Assembly (NCBI GenBank): GCA_023512835.1
Contig: CM042092.1
Coordinates: 12,166,498 to 12,230,497, forward strand
Direction: 5' to 3'
DNA: 64,000 nt
From: Taxillus chinensis
Lineage: Eukaryota; Streptophyta; Magnoliopsida; Santalales; Loranthaceae
Below are positions 23,593-36,300 of the stretch, one piece after another. A program made the position numbers and the translations under genes. The notes beneath the pieces are model-generated. The model ran no database searches. It was not told where the DNA came from and worked only from the letters and a program-made list of their open reading frames with translations. The first letter of the stretch is position 1; the number at the start of each line of letters is the position of its first letter.

Positions 23593-24789
23593 AAACAAAG
23601 TCATCTTTTATGTCATAATCCATAATCCGTATTCCAATACAAAGTATAGCAATACTACACTGTATGTGATATCCAAATAGGATATTATTTCAAGCATACA
23701 TTATGCAAGGTTAACTTTTCTATTATTCTTTCCCAAATGTGGATCTTAACAAAGCTAAAATCATACTGATTTTTTGATTATTTAATTGAATTTTATTTGG
23801 ATTCCGCTGCTACTGTCAATTCTGCCTTCCTCTCAGGCATATATGGCCTTTCTGATTCTAAATTCCGAGGACATCATCGTCATCCATATGAGTCCAACTT
23901 CATTTACATTTGCAAATGTTTTTAGTTTCGTTTTTGTTTCTTTTTCTGTTTTTGCTTCTGTTTTAATGTAATTTCTAATTTAAGGTCTGAGCATGGTGGA
24001 TTCGGCTCTAACCAATATTGACTGTTATGGGCAGAAAACTCCTATGTTTGCATGTCCCGCTTCAATAGCAAGGTCTGCCATTGATTGCTATATATGGTTG
24101 TTTTGCAGTGTGTTAAAACAATGCATCAATATTTGTAAGAGCATGTTTATTTTGATTGCTTTATATTTTCGTTTTTAAAATATAATAGGTATTTTTGAAT
24201 ATAAAAATATAAATTTAAAAATAATAAAATATTATTTTCATTCTCCAAGATGTAAAAGGTAAAAAAAACTTTTGTTATTTTTAGTTTTAAATTTTCTACT
24301 CAAAAATAACAATCACATTTTAAAAATCAAAATAAAAAAACATTTCAACCAAGTATCATAGCTAACTAATTTTTTTGATGCTAATGCTTTTGTCAAAAAA
24401 AAAATATGGCGGCTTAAGCTTTAGTTAATATTGGAGCTAAGTTGGCCTTAGTCCTGGAACGTGTTTCAACTGAAGTGGATGCTTGCCTTGCATATGATAC
24501 CCTTGGGATTCTCAAGAAGGCAATGCTTTTTGCCTTTTACTAAGGTCTCACGAATTCATGACTTGCTTGTGGGAATGAACCTTGTCGCCAACAACAAGCC
24601 ATCAGTTAATAGGATACATTTCGACGGATTTGCCCAAAGCTAGGTTAGCTTAATGATAGGAGACATAATCAATTAGATAACAATGGTGACTCAAAAGAGA
24701 AAGTTGATTAGGGATATGGATTGATGCCACTGATACAACAACATAAGGAACAAGATGACAATTTGAGTGAAATCATGATTCGGGAATCT

Positions 24790-24885
24790 AAATTCCAACC
24801 CATATGCTAAGCCCAAACCATGAGTATGTTACGGATGTAGGAAGCTTGGGCATCAGTATGCATGCGAGGAATGCTCATGTCACTT
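24790..24885 (+). pseudogene. Possible retroelement gag zinc-knuckle remnant
   Basis: One frame reads CYGCRKLGHQYAC, which fits the CX2CX4HX4C zinc knuckle of retrotransposon gag, but stop codons lie just upstream and downstream. The surrounding 24450-24780 has no clear homology I can name. It is weak evidence for an old gag fragment. Confidence 0.3.
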
Positions 24886-25077
24886 AACATTTCAGTATTT
24901 TTATTTAATTAAATTATTATAAAACTTTATAGAAACAACATCAATATTCAATATAAGGAATAATTTAAAATAAATATAAAAAAACACAATATTGAATATA
25001 AAAATTTCCGCATGGTACAAATTTTTTGGAGCGCCATAGCCAACCGGTTTTGTTTGTCTTCATAATATTTACCTTTC

Positions 25078-25081
<4 letters not shown>

Positions 25082-25121
<40 letters not shown>
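25082..25121. repeat. (TA)n microsatellite
   Basis: About 20 TA units in intergenic DNA. Confidence 0.95.
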
Positions 25122-25123
<2 letters not shown>

Positions 25124-25382
25124 ATTTTTAGGAGAACTAGATCTGACTGCATGGAAGGGAATGGGGTGGATTTGTACAAATTAAAAACGGAATTTCCCCA
25201 GCAAGGATACTAAAGAATAACAAGTCATTAAACTGTGTACTCATACAACAACAATAAACTTGCTTGAGTTTAATATTACTCAAAATATAAACGTTACAAT
25301 CTAATTCAGGCGTAAAAAAAAATATTACAAGCCCAGTACAAAGAGCACAAATCTTAAAAGACCTCTCCCAGTACATCCTCAA

Positions 25383-28300
25383 TTAACTGACTGCTTCCTC
25401 AGCCCTTTTCTTGCCACCACCAGGTTGCCGTCTTCTTCTTCTTCTTCTTTTCTCTGTTTTCTTACTATCCTCGTGCTCCTGCATCCGAAAACAACACAGC
25501 AGAGCCATATGAAGAGGGTTTGGGGGCGTTTGTTTTGTTTTGTTTCACTCTAGGCGCCGGATATTTCTTAATACTGAATGAATGATGTAAGTGTTATTTG
25601 ATTGCAGTATTCTTTTGATGTCTGAATGTGCACAATTTTCTATGTTTATCCTTCATGTTAGAATCATGATTTTAAAGATAAATTATAGAAGTAAAAGTAA
25701 ATGCAAATAAGCCAATCTTATACTTAAAATTAGTTGTTAAAGATAATAATATAAAAGTATTTAGTTTAAATACAACATCCATCAATTGATTAGTGAATGC
25801 AGCAAAAAATTATTGGTCATGTTTTTATATAAAGATTTATTTATATAAAAGCCCTGTACTATTTAAAATCAAATGAAGGAAAACTAAATCAAAACAAGAA
25901 AAAGTTTATATGGAACCAAATCACCTGTTATACTTCTAGAATAAAATTTTATTTACATAACCAAACCCATACTACTATTTGTCCTGATTAGACCTAAGGT
26001 TTTTACTTTTTATTTCCTTAAATTTATTATTAACAACAAATTGTTTATAATTGATCAGTACTTTTCTTTGATTGACTAAGATCCCATGAGGCCGAGATAA
26101 AAATATAAAATATAAAAATAAAGTTGATAACATGTTACGGCCTATGGCAAACAATAATTCCTCTGTGCTTCTAGGAGTACGGTTTCTCAACGAGTATCAA
26201 CACAGGAAAAAAACAAAAAAAGAGAAAAGGACTAAGGGCCTAATAGTCTTTGATCAGATCACTTAGAGAATTAGTTTCATGTAGACTCAAACTTCATTCA
26301 CAAGCAATCAAACACCACCTTACAATGAATCTGAATTGGTCCAACCCACAGAGAGTGCTGAGTAGTGAGCCTCAACTTTGCCTTCTCGATATAAAGCTGC
26401 TTTTCCACATGGAAAGTACTTCTTACAGGCACTACACCTGCTTCCAGCCCGTGGATTCAAGGACCAAATTCGTCGTTGCCCTTGCAACCCCACCATATGG
26501 ACCAAGTACAACCAATGGGAGGCCCAATTACCCATCAATGACAGGCACGAATGAGCCCGGTCTGTTTGGGAGCATGCGGTTGAGGCTAAGAATCACAGAA
26601 ACCATGCTATGTGATTGAAGTATGCCGTGTTTGAGATGAAGAATGAGGTTTTGTGAGAAAGGCCTCGGATGTTTTCTGGGTTTGATCAGCTCTGGTATAA
26701 GTACATTCACATGGTAGAGATGCTCACGAACTATTCCCGAGCGTGGTGGGTTTTCCAGAGGTGGATGGACTGGCCACCTGATGACCAGAGGTGGCTTTCA
26801 TACATTAGGTTCAAGCTCTGGCATGGTGAGATTCTGCAGGCCAGAAAAATCTTCAAGAAGTTTGTTCATTGTCACCACAAGATTGGGCAGTGGATTTGGT
26901 ATGATAGTTTGAGATGAACGGTGAGGTTGCCAAGGCCAGGGAGTGCCATGCGAGGGCAGCAGTAATATTGGCAGATAGCGAGGAGGTTGAGCAGTTGCTT
27001 TTGCGAGATTTGAGGAGAGTTGCAAGGAGGACCATGCTCAAAACAGGCACGTAGAGGATCTGTATGGGAAGCTTGTGGCATTTGAGAAACCGTATGGAGA
27101 TAGAAAAGATATGTGATGCAATTGTGAGGGAAAATGAGGTTTCAGTAGGAGGCTGAGGTTAGGAAGAGTCGTGGTTTGATTTTATTAGGTTGGAAGAAGG
27201 TGTGGGGAATATGAAATAAGTTAGAGAAGCCTATGTGCAAGCAATTGCTAATGTCACCCCCGATGCAAGAATGGTATTTTGGCAGCGATACATATATCTG
27301 TGGATTAACTATGCTTTGTATGAAGAGCTTGATTGGCAGGACAGGGAGCGCACCAGGGCTGCACACAGAGAATGTCTTCAATGATTTTTCATGAAATTTT
27401 CATTTGCAATAATATGGCTATTGGATGCCCAGTTTGAAATAAGACATTTCAATCTGATGGTTGCTCAACGAAATCTGAAAAATGTCATTCAAATGGCTCC
27501 TACAGACAAGACATTCAAGAAGTGCATAGAGGGCGAGTTGCAACTTGTTGACATCGATCGCTGAATAGACCCCTATGAGATGTACGTGGATAGCTCACCA
27601 AACAGATTCTATGCAAGGACAACGTTTGCAGAGCTGGAAAGCTGGTTGGGTGAAACTGACAGTTAGCCATATTTGCGCTGGCAACCAGCATGAAAACGCC
27701 AGGGTTGTTGACGAAGGCATACCATGATTTCAAGGTGAATGAAGGAGAGCATGACAGATCGAGATGCTAGGGAAACTCAAATGGAGGATGGTAACCGAGG
27801 ATTACATGTTATCGGAGGAGACCCAGGCAACCAATCTCAAGATTTTGGAAGCTGCATATAATAAATAGAAGCAAAAGCTTTCCTCCTATTGTTGACTAGG
27901 ATCATGCTTTCTCTGTAGTTGGATTGTTCTATTCCACCTCTGTGTATGCATTTCGAGATGATGCGCAGTGTAGACTCCTCTTCACCCCCTTTAGTAGCTT
28001 GAATATTATTTGATATTTCTTTTATTAACTGAAGAAGAGTGTATAGGTTTGAACAAGTCGGTAGCTTGAATCATTATTTGATTTCTTAAACTGAGGCATA
28101 GAAATGTAAACAAGTGGGTGTGCTGTTTCTGTTCCTTTAGTAAACTTTTCGACAATCCAGTTGGTTAAAAGATTTCGTGTGATGTTCTCTCTTACGATTG
28201 GTTTTTTTTTTCGACAGAAAAAGGAAAGACAGGAGAGATTACAGGAAGATTACAAGAGAAAAACAAAAAAGGAACATTCACAAGCCCATGCTTCTCCTCT

Positions 28301-31300
28301 CGCAATCCATGTCTCCCCAAGCAACACCGACTTCATTCCAGCCAAGAATCACACGTCCCTGCCCACCAGCCTGTCGCCACATCTCAGCCATTATATCGCC
28401 ACTAGTCGCAGCCAGTGTCAGTTGCCACCATCCTCTCCCATGCTTGCATCAACCAAACCGATCAAGTCTCTCTTCCCCTCTTCTTTTTGTTGTTGATTTG
28501 ATTCTTTAAGGTAGAGCTTTGCGGATTACACGTGTTAAATTGAAATGTTCTTCTAGAAATTTTATAGCAGAAGAGTGAAAAAACAGAAAACGTTTTTTCT
28601 ACTGGAGTACTGGTGCCGTTGGACCAAATGTCATTAATTAAAACTGGGAGAGGAAGTCTGTAATGACCGAGCCGGGAGAGAGAGGCAAAGAAATGGGGGA
28701 GAGAGAAAGAGAGAGAGGAGACAATAAAAAAATAAGGATAAATTTGAATCCAATTTAGATTCAAAGAGGTAAACTCAAAAACAACTATAAGACCCACTTT
28801 ATTAAAGTTGGAATTTGAATCTTCATTCAAAATCTTGTGTACCAAAAAGATTTGACGTGGAACCTGCAATTTTTTGAATTTGAATCTAGAATCGCATTTT
28901 AAACCCGTGTACCAAACACTACCTAGTTATTCTAAATTGAACAACCGAGTTCACCCAAATTGGGCATATGATATTACAGTAAGACTATAGCATTCCAACT
29001 GTTTGATAGCTTTATTCATCATTATTTCAGTTTTGTCCTCATGTTTTAAAGCATGAAAGCCGACCAAGCACAAACAGGATTGATGCAACAATAAAAAACA
29101 AAACAAAACCCTTAAAAACTTACCTTTCCAAGAACAATCTGTTGTGGTACCCCGCGGCTCTGCTTCTTCAAACATGAAAGTGGATTTTTACCCTAAAGAG
29201 TTCAGATAAGGATAGGACACAATGAGAAGCATGACTCCCAAATTTAATAATAGGAAGTTTGTACAGCAAACTCAAATTGAGATAAGTCCACAGTATCAAC
29301 TCATCAAATTTACACAAACAAAAATACGATAACATAAGAAAAATACCACATAATCATATTTATAAATAACATTCACTTCACTTCCAACATTATAGAAATG
29401 TGTTTAGAGCACAAATGCAAAAGACACAGAATATATGCACGCATTATATCCTTAAAGCAGCTAAATACTTAAAGCAGAGAAGAAAAAACTCAAAGGTTGA
29501 AATGGAGGCATAATAGCTTGGGAAAAGGCAAGATGCAAAAATGAAAACAAAAACATGATGAGCATATATATTCTTAACCTTGGCTTTCTTTCTCTTAAAT
29601 TGAGCTCTGTCCTTTACACCCAACACCTTTTTTGTGTTCCTTGCAGCATCTGATGCCAAATTTTTGTCTCCTAGATCTTCTTCTGCAAATGAAGAATCTC
29701 TTGTCCCTTCAATTGCGATTTTTTTTTTCACCCGCTTGCCTAACAACTTAAGTTCCATCTCTGTCATTTGTGCGCGTCCCTCCTCAGCAGATTTGACAAT
29801 CTTGCGTTGAAATTCAGATGGTTGATCAAGAAATAGGGCATTTCTCAAGCCAAACATTGTTGGAACACCAGATATCTGCAACAAAATAAACATGATACAT
29901 TGATATGTACACTGCTGCACATGGATTTGTAATATGCTTATGAACAATAGGATGCAGACAAAAAAGCCTTCTGGCCTAGTCTGGCCCACATTTCTGCAGC
30001 CCCATTACTTTATTATTATTATTTTATTTAGTTATTCAATCTTAAATGAAAATATTAAGGCAAAAACCAGAGACAATTGTATTTACTTTACCAACTTTTT
30101 CTTTTTCAAAATTCGTTTACTAATTGAAAACTTTTTTTTACATTTTAACTAATACCCCAAACAGCATCAGCAACACCGTAATCAATACCAACAAAAGATA
30201 AAGTTCTAAAATCCGGAATGTTCATTGCCTTCATTCCATACATGGGTAATAATTAGAATTTAAACCAAAATTTCAATGATTTTGCAATTCAAAAAAAACC
30301 ATTTACAAATTCAAGAAACATTTCTACTAAACTCCCTCTAATAAGTAATAATTTCTTAGGTATTTTAAATAGTCTCAACTCAAAATTATAAGAAACTCAT
30401 AAGAGATGCAACAATTATTCCCGCTTCAATTATTTGACCATTCAATCCCATGTCCTACATTAACTATGCTGTTTGTGTATCTGGAACAATATTTATCTAC
30501 TATGGCAAAATGAACATTCTTAAAAACATTAAAAGGAAAGAAAAGAAAACAACTACTTAAGACTATGTTAATTTAAAAAAACAATAAATTGATTCTTTTA
30601 CTGGATCAGCAAGGATTTTTGACATGAGTATTAGAGGTTCCAATACCAGAGTGCATAAGATTCGACTAAAAAGACATTATCTACAAGAGGTAAGGGTAAG
30701 GAAGACATGAAAGAAAATAACATCTTGAAGCTTTTTCCGCAGATCAGCATCTATAGTTGCAACAAAGAAATGCTCTGGGTTATTTTCTCCAATAATCTCC
30801 AAGATGCAATCCACAGCACTCTTCTCCTTCTCATGATCACATCTGCTCAAGAAAATTCATGTATGAAACAAAAACACGTTTTTACAATTATATGTACCAA
30901 GCTGGAAACTTTTTGCACAACTAAATTCTTCGAACAGATTAAACATCTACCTATCTTATCTACGATAGTTCTAGACGGTCTTGGTAGGGCTTGTAAGCAC
31001 TCAAAACACTTTTTTTTTTTTGCTTCTACGTGGTTAATAAGTAGCAATTTCCAAATACATACCACCTTATAAAAAAATTTATACCCTCCTTATTTTTTAT
31101 ACATAATAGACATAAACACACTTTATAAGCCCTGCTAAACGACCTCTTAGTGAAGTGACTTAGTGACCTTATCCATGCTAATTCGAAACTCTCATATTTC
31201 AACAAGGATAAGGGGAAAAAAGTTGAAAAAGAAAGATTTTGATATTAATAACAAGCTTACGCAAAAAGAACACTGACCTCGCCACTTTAAGGTCACCAGC

Positions 31301-31688
31301 TAACCTAAGTGACCCCAGATGGGACTCCCCGAGACTCCGAAGCTCCGCAAGAATGCATCTACAATTCAAAACAGCACACAGATGAAACCATGGTCATGAA
31401 AAGTTTACAGAAAGAGTGCCTTGCACCACAATCGCTCGTCACAATCTTACAGAGCATGCATAGGTTTGCTTCATAAACAGATACAACATACCTGGTAGTA
31501 TAGAGCATCACGGAACCACCGAGGAGACTAGAGACTGCATCCTTGGGGGGCGAGATTCCAATTCGATTTTCAACAAGGTGATGTATGAAGGTCCCATCCA
31601 GCAACACCTTAAAGGGCTGTCGGAACCCAAAGCATGCCATGTAGAACTTGACAGCCCTCCGGTGGCGTTTTTGCTTCTTGAACCTCAT
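25383..31688 (-). CDS. UTP23: rRNA-processing protein UTP23 homologue, 6 coding exons
   Basis: Six minus-strand exons join in frame to 286 aa: 31688-31492, 31358-31278, 30842-30722, 29875-29579, 29192-29124 and 25478-25383. The start MRFKKQKRHRR is the family's conserved N-terminus. UTP23 is a PIN-like nucleolar protein of the small-subunit processome, needed for early pre-18S rRNA cleavage and snR30/U17 snoRNA release. The PIN-like fold covers about residues 15-160 (FKVLLDGTFIHHLV, HFFVATIDADLR, GVPTMFGLRNALFLDQPS). The CCHC zinc ligands appear to be Cys67, Cys94, His96 and Cys105. The tail has the conserved GVKDRAQFKRKKAKGKNPLSC region (about 213-240) and ends in a run of arginines (last exon), fitting nucleolar targeting. 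Exon 3 uses a weak donor (GTTATT). Intron 5 is 3.6 kb and contains a retropseudogene. Confidence 0.9.
26553..27897 (+). pseudogene. CRNKL1: Crooked neck/CLF (CRNKL1) processed pseudogene, 5'-truncated
   Basis: Successive frames resemble the HAT-repeat splicing factor Crooked neck (Clf1/Syf3), a Prp19-associated spliceosome component. Similarity starts in the ARSVWERA block (26553) and runs through DQLWYKYIHM (26685-26714), WLSYIRFKLWHGEI, LYGKLVAFEK, RYIYLWINYALYEELD (about 27281-27330), AAQFEIRQ and CRxLYERYL-like blocks to the C-terminal ATNLKILEAAYN (about 27828-27864). All exons are fused without introns, and many stops and frameshifts break the frame. The N-terminal part is missing. This fits an L1-type retroposed copy with 5' truncation. 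No clear poly(A) tail or target-site duplication was found. It lies antisense inside UTP23 intron 5. Confidence 0.85.
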
Positions 31689-31689
31689 C

Positions 31690-32115
31690 TTCTGACACAG
31701 GGAAACATAATTTGAGGGCCGGGAGTACAGTACAGAAGCCGCGGATTCTAATAGTCTAATCAAATAAACATGTTTCCGAAACTACCAATACAGAGAGACC
31801 GCAAAACTACCAAACTACCTATAATCTGAGAATGGAACCTATATTTAAGCCGGTGGGTGATGAGCGGATTCTAATAAACATAAATGAACACGACAAACTA
31901 GTTGTAGCAGACAAATAGAACAATCGGATCAATTAACATAAACAAAGATAATATTACTTACGATGAATCAGGGAGGGGGAGGCTCTTGGAAATCGAGAGA
32001 GAGAGAGAGAGGGAGGGAGTGTGCGGCGGCGAACAGAGGGAGTGCGCCGCGGTGGCGGTGGCGGCGGCGGCGGCGAAGAAAGGGACGAGGAGGCGGCAGC
32101 GAAGAAGGAGAAGTA
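31690..32115 (-). promoter_or_regulatory. UTP23 5'UTR with a probable leader intron
   Basis: Minus-strand CT- and GCC-rich sequence (about 32110-31965) is followed by a donor-like ATC|GTAAGT near 31962 and an acceptor-like TGTGTCAG about 3 nt before the start codon. A 5'UTR exon and a leader intron of about 270 bp are therefore likely. The transcription start is not defined. Confidence 0.5.
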
Positions 32116-32269
32116 ATTAGGTTTTTCTTTGAATAATATTTATTTAATATTAATTGATTTCATTATTTGGGCTTGTGAAAATTCATGTTCGAGCGGAGAG
32201 GGTCTGTCTGGTTGTTCTATTTGGGTTTACATGGGAGGTACGCGGCCCAATAACTTTATTGCGGACTGG

Positions 32270-32850
32270 TGAAACGGTTTGGGTTGATTTAAGTCTATTT
32301 TTAAATTAATTTTATCTATTTCGATTTGAAAAAAATTAAATTAAACTCAACCTGTTGCTTAGATCAAATTAAATTGGAGTGAACTGATTCGGTTTGGTTT
32401 TAACTGACGGTTTTAAATATTATCGGTTTGAGTTGGTTTGGTTCATCAAATTTTGAGTTCTTAAAAGTTTAAATGATATAAAAAAGTAAATAGTGTATAC
32501 ACACATCAATACTAATAATATATATTAAATTTATAATTATAAGTCTCAAAATTAAATAATATAAATCACAAACACAAAGCATCAAATATTAACAAATAAT
32601 TATAAATAAATAAGTCTCAAAATATAAAATAAAAAATAAAAATAAATAAATAATAATATTATTCGGTTCAATTCGGTTTAAACCATAGTTTTGAAAATCC
32701 TAAACCAAATCGATATATCAATCGATTTTGAACCAAACCAAACCGATTTTTGTTCGGTTTCAACAATTTCATAAATTGGCAGTTTCAATTGGTCGGTTTG
32801 GACAGGTTTTGAATGTTTGGCGGTTTAAAGTTACACCCCTATTGCGGACA
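32270..32850. repeat. Dispersed repeat rich in GGTTTGGTTC / GAACCAAACC motifs
   Basis: Both halves carry CGGTTTGGTT-type words, in direct form near 32390-32450 and as the complement (AACCAAACCAAACCG) near 32730, with an AT-rich middle. It ends with AAGTTACACCCCTATTGC. This resembles a common plant intergenic or intronic repeat with imperfect inverted structure. The class is uncertain (possibly a MITE). Confidence 0.4.
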
Positions 32851-35800
32851 ATGGTAGAGACAAAGATTAATAAATAACCATTCTACCTCATTTGTTTATT
32901 TTATTTGGCAAGAGAAATCATAGTTAAATAGTCAAATATTTTAATAAATTTTATGTATATGGAATAATATTATCCACAAATTCAACTCGAAAATCTGTGT
33001 CTTAACTTGCCTAGTAAGTGCCTTTAAGTTTGATATTTAATAAAAATTTTAGTCAAAACACACATCTCGAATCTAATTTGTAGCTAATAGTGTTCAGTGT
33101 ATATAATTTTATTAAAACATTTAACTATTATATTATGAGTGCTTTTAACACCCACTTTATTTCCTGAGGTATTCTACATGTTACTTTCACGAAAAAAAAT
33201 AAATTATTTTTTAGAAAAAAAAACATCCATTAAAAAATATATATATCCAAAGATTATGTCATATTTATATAATTTATTCGGCAAATAACAATTAAATGAC
33301 ATAAAAGAACTTATATATTTCTTTTTGGCCTCCGCCAAATCCATTATTATTTTTTATTAACATTTTAGTCTTATTGCATATGAATAGAAAATAAAAAGCA
33401 ACATCATTACGTGTCAGTTTTTTTTCTAGTCAATTCTTGTGGTACCATGTGGTGTGATCTGATATTTATTATATGAAATACTTTTAGCAAGAAAAGGTAA
33501 CAATGTAGAACATTTTGACCTGTTTATCTCAATTATTTTGTCAAAATTATATAAGTCAACGCATCCCAAATCATTAAAAATATGATAGCTTAGATGTTGA
33601 TTTGTAGTATTATCATGTTTTAATTTCCTTTTACCTTTGAAATGGTTTGTAACTGTCTATATTCATAACCGAAGAATTAATGAGTTGATATAAAACACTT
33701 GAAAATGACTATAATACAAGTGATGTCGTGAAACACACAAGATTGTGCATAATAGGGGTGCACACCTAATCCCACAATCATACTCATATACATTCAAATA
33801 TTTATATAAACATTCACAACACCATAAGATAACCATGGATCTTATTCAAACTTATTGGGGAAAACTCTAATCACAAAGTTGTTCGCTATTTTACAAATCA
33901 AAGTTTTCAATGCAAAAATTATTGCTTCAAATTTCCAATACAAAAAATACATGAAAAATGAAATAAAGTAAAACATGGCCATATTGCCAACAAGGTGCAT
34001 CACACATTGGGTCATCCCCTTATTACCTGTTAGTACCTAAAAATACGTTTATAAAAAGGAAGCAAATCATAACTCAATAAGTATTAAGTATCTAAAGTCC
34101 ATTGAGATGTTTCTAAAACATATATAACGTGCGCATACTTGCGCTCATTTCGCAATGAATATAATAATACACATACATCAAAATATACTTACCTACTATT
34201 ACCTGCACTAAAATGCAAAGGACACCTTATAACCACAACAACATATTATACCACTACAGCCTTGAATGCCACGTCGTTTGACATACCGATCAATATTCAA
34301 CCACTATCCAGGCCATGGGTCACCGCTTGAATTACACCATCCACGCTCGCCTATAATTGCACTCACATTTCCAAGATACAAGTCTTCACAAAATTACGCT
34401 TAATTGTAATTACAGATCTACTCAAATTACACCCTATCCCATTTAGGGTATAAGGTAATAAAACTGTTGCATATATCTCTTTCACGCACAACCGACGTAA
34501 TAATATTTTTTTTAATTCTAATTAAATTACTAGTCAACAAAATACCGTCATATCAAATGTATACGGAAATTTTGTGCATAATGTTTGCATAGATTGTTTT
34601 TCATGATTTAACCCTTTGCTTGGCTACCATGAAAATATGAGTGGGGTATGAAAAATGAGTAAAAAAAATTATGTTCTCCTACTTGACACATATAGAAAGA
34701 GCCTGAAAAATACATGGAAATATGTAAATGCATTGTGATATGTAATGACATTTTCCTTTTTAAAATGAAATGAAAATAGAGAGAAATGCACAGTAATTTC
34801 CTTTGTATAAAATTGTTCATAATATCTTACTATTAATAATCTCACAAATTGATAATAATGGTATTTCATATAATATTATTTTTTAAATTTTTCTTAATTC
34901 TAATTTAATTATAAAAAATACATTTTATACAATTTTTTTTCATCTCAACCAAGCAGTTATTTTTTCTATCATTTTTTTTTCACCTATTTTCTTCTTATAC
35001 TTATTTCATTGTAATTTTTTTAGTCTCTTTTCTATACTTTGCCAAGCAAATGGTAAATGTTTTGAGCCAACTATCAACCCAATTTCCACATCGAGTGCAA
35101 AAAGAATCCAATGCATTTTTATTTTATTTTTTCATGAGTAAGAAATTTTATTTTTATTTTTATTTTTTAAATGTTATTATTGTTTTTGGATAGAGAAAGT
35201 TTAATAATTATATTTTAAAAAAACCGATCGTTAAAGCAATGAGCCTTTTAAGCTTTGCATTAAATCGAAATAAAGAAATAAATCTCTTAACTTTTATGAA
35301 TATATAAAAAGTTAATAATTTTTTCCCATAGATCTTTAGAAATTCAGAAATTTACAGCCGGATCGGTTGCCTGATTTAAATTTTAAAATAATATAAGCCA
35401 AGAACTGTTTTTAAAATGGTGGATTAGTAGTTAATTTTAAAATTTTGTTTTAAAATCTAATTTAAATTTTATTACGAAATAATTTTTTTTTAATTTTTAT
35501 ATTTTATTACTTAACTTCATTAAATAATTTTTAAAAATATTTTCAAAACTCAATTTTAAAAAATAAATTATTTCTAAAATATAATTTTACTTTTATCAAA
35601 TATAAATTATTTTTAAATCATAATTTAACATAAATTCTAATAAAATTCAGATGCCTTAATAAATTCAATCTGAACTTAAGCCTTAAGGTGACCTAATCTT
35701 CCGGATGCAAAGTTAAGAATTAGATCACTAGCTAGGAGTTAATGAATTCTGAAATTAATTACACATCTTCCCTTTCTTATATATAAACAAATTAGAATCG

Positions 35801-36300
35801 GGTTTGATTGTGTGAGTTACCGGGTTCACCGTGTCACGGGCCCCACCCCACCCCACCTCACCCCACCCAACGAGGCTGGTTACTGCGATTTCAACGTCGT
35901 GTGGTGGTGGCTAAGGCACGTTTTTGACAGCTTGCTACCTAGGTGGCCTCGGGTACCAACGTATACATGCACCACAATGCAAGAAGTGCCCACACGTAAC
36001 GATCAACGGCCAAGAAAGAAACATGGTTTTCATTCATCAACATATTATCTTACATGCCCAACAACTCGCCCACGAGCTCCCATTTATTTGCAGCACCAAT
36101 AAAAGTTTATTTCTTCTCCAAACCCAAACCACCCCCGGCCCCCACTCACCACGACAAAGGACACAGAAAAAAAAAACAAAAACAAAAATTAACAACAAGG
36201 CGATCGATCGACAGACGGGAAGGAATACACGACCGATTCATGAGTTACGCATGCATGCATGTATGGTGGTGTTGTGTGTCGCCATCACTATCAGCGAGAG
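32851..36300. other. AT-rich intergenic region
   Basis: No supported gene. Long A/T-rich stretches, with no recognisable transposon proteins. A C-rich patch (CCCCACCCCACCCCACC, about 35840-35870) and the 3' flank of chalcone synthase lie at its right end. Confidence 0.5.

Larger units (their letters stand above)
20907..25382. other. AT-rich intergenic region
   Basis: No intact gene. It holds a (TA)n tract (about 21898-21928), a diverged direct repeat (GGAGGACATCGCTGTGCTGG near 21780, GGAGGACGTCGCTGTGATGG near 22081), a 66-bp tandem repeat (23415-23592) and a possible gag zinc-knuckle remnant (24790-24885). The end next to 25383 should be the 3'UTR of UTP23. Confidence 0.5.

Noticed and set aside
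26250..26552. Extension of the Crooked neck pseudogene further upstream
   Set aside because: Open frames on both strands here show no resemblance to the N-terminal HAT repeats. Similarity begins at 26553.
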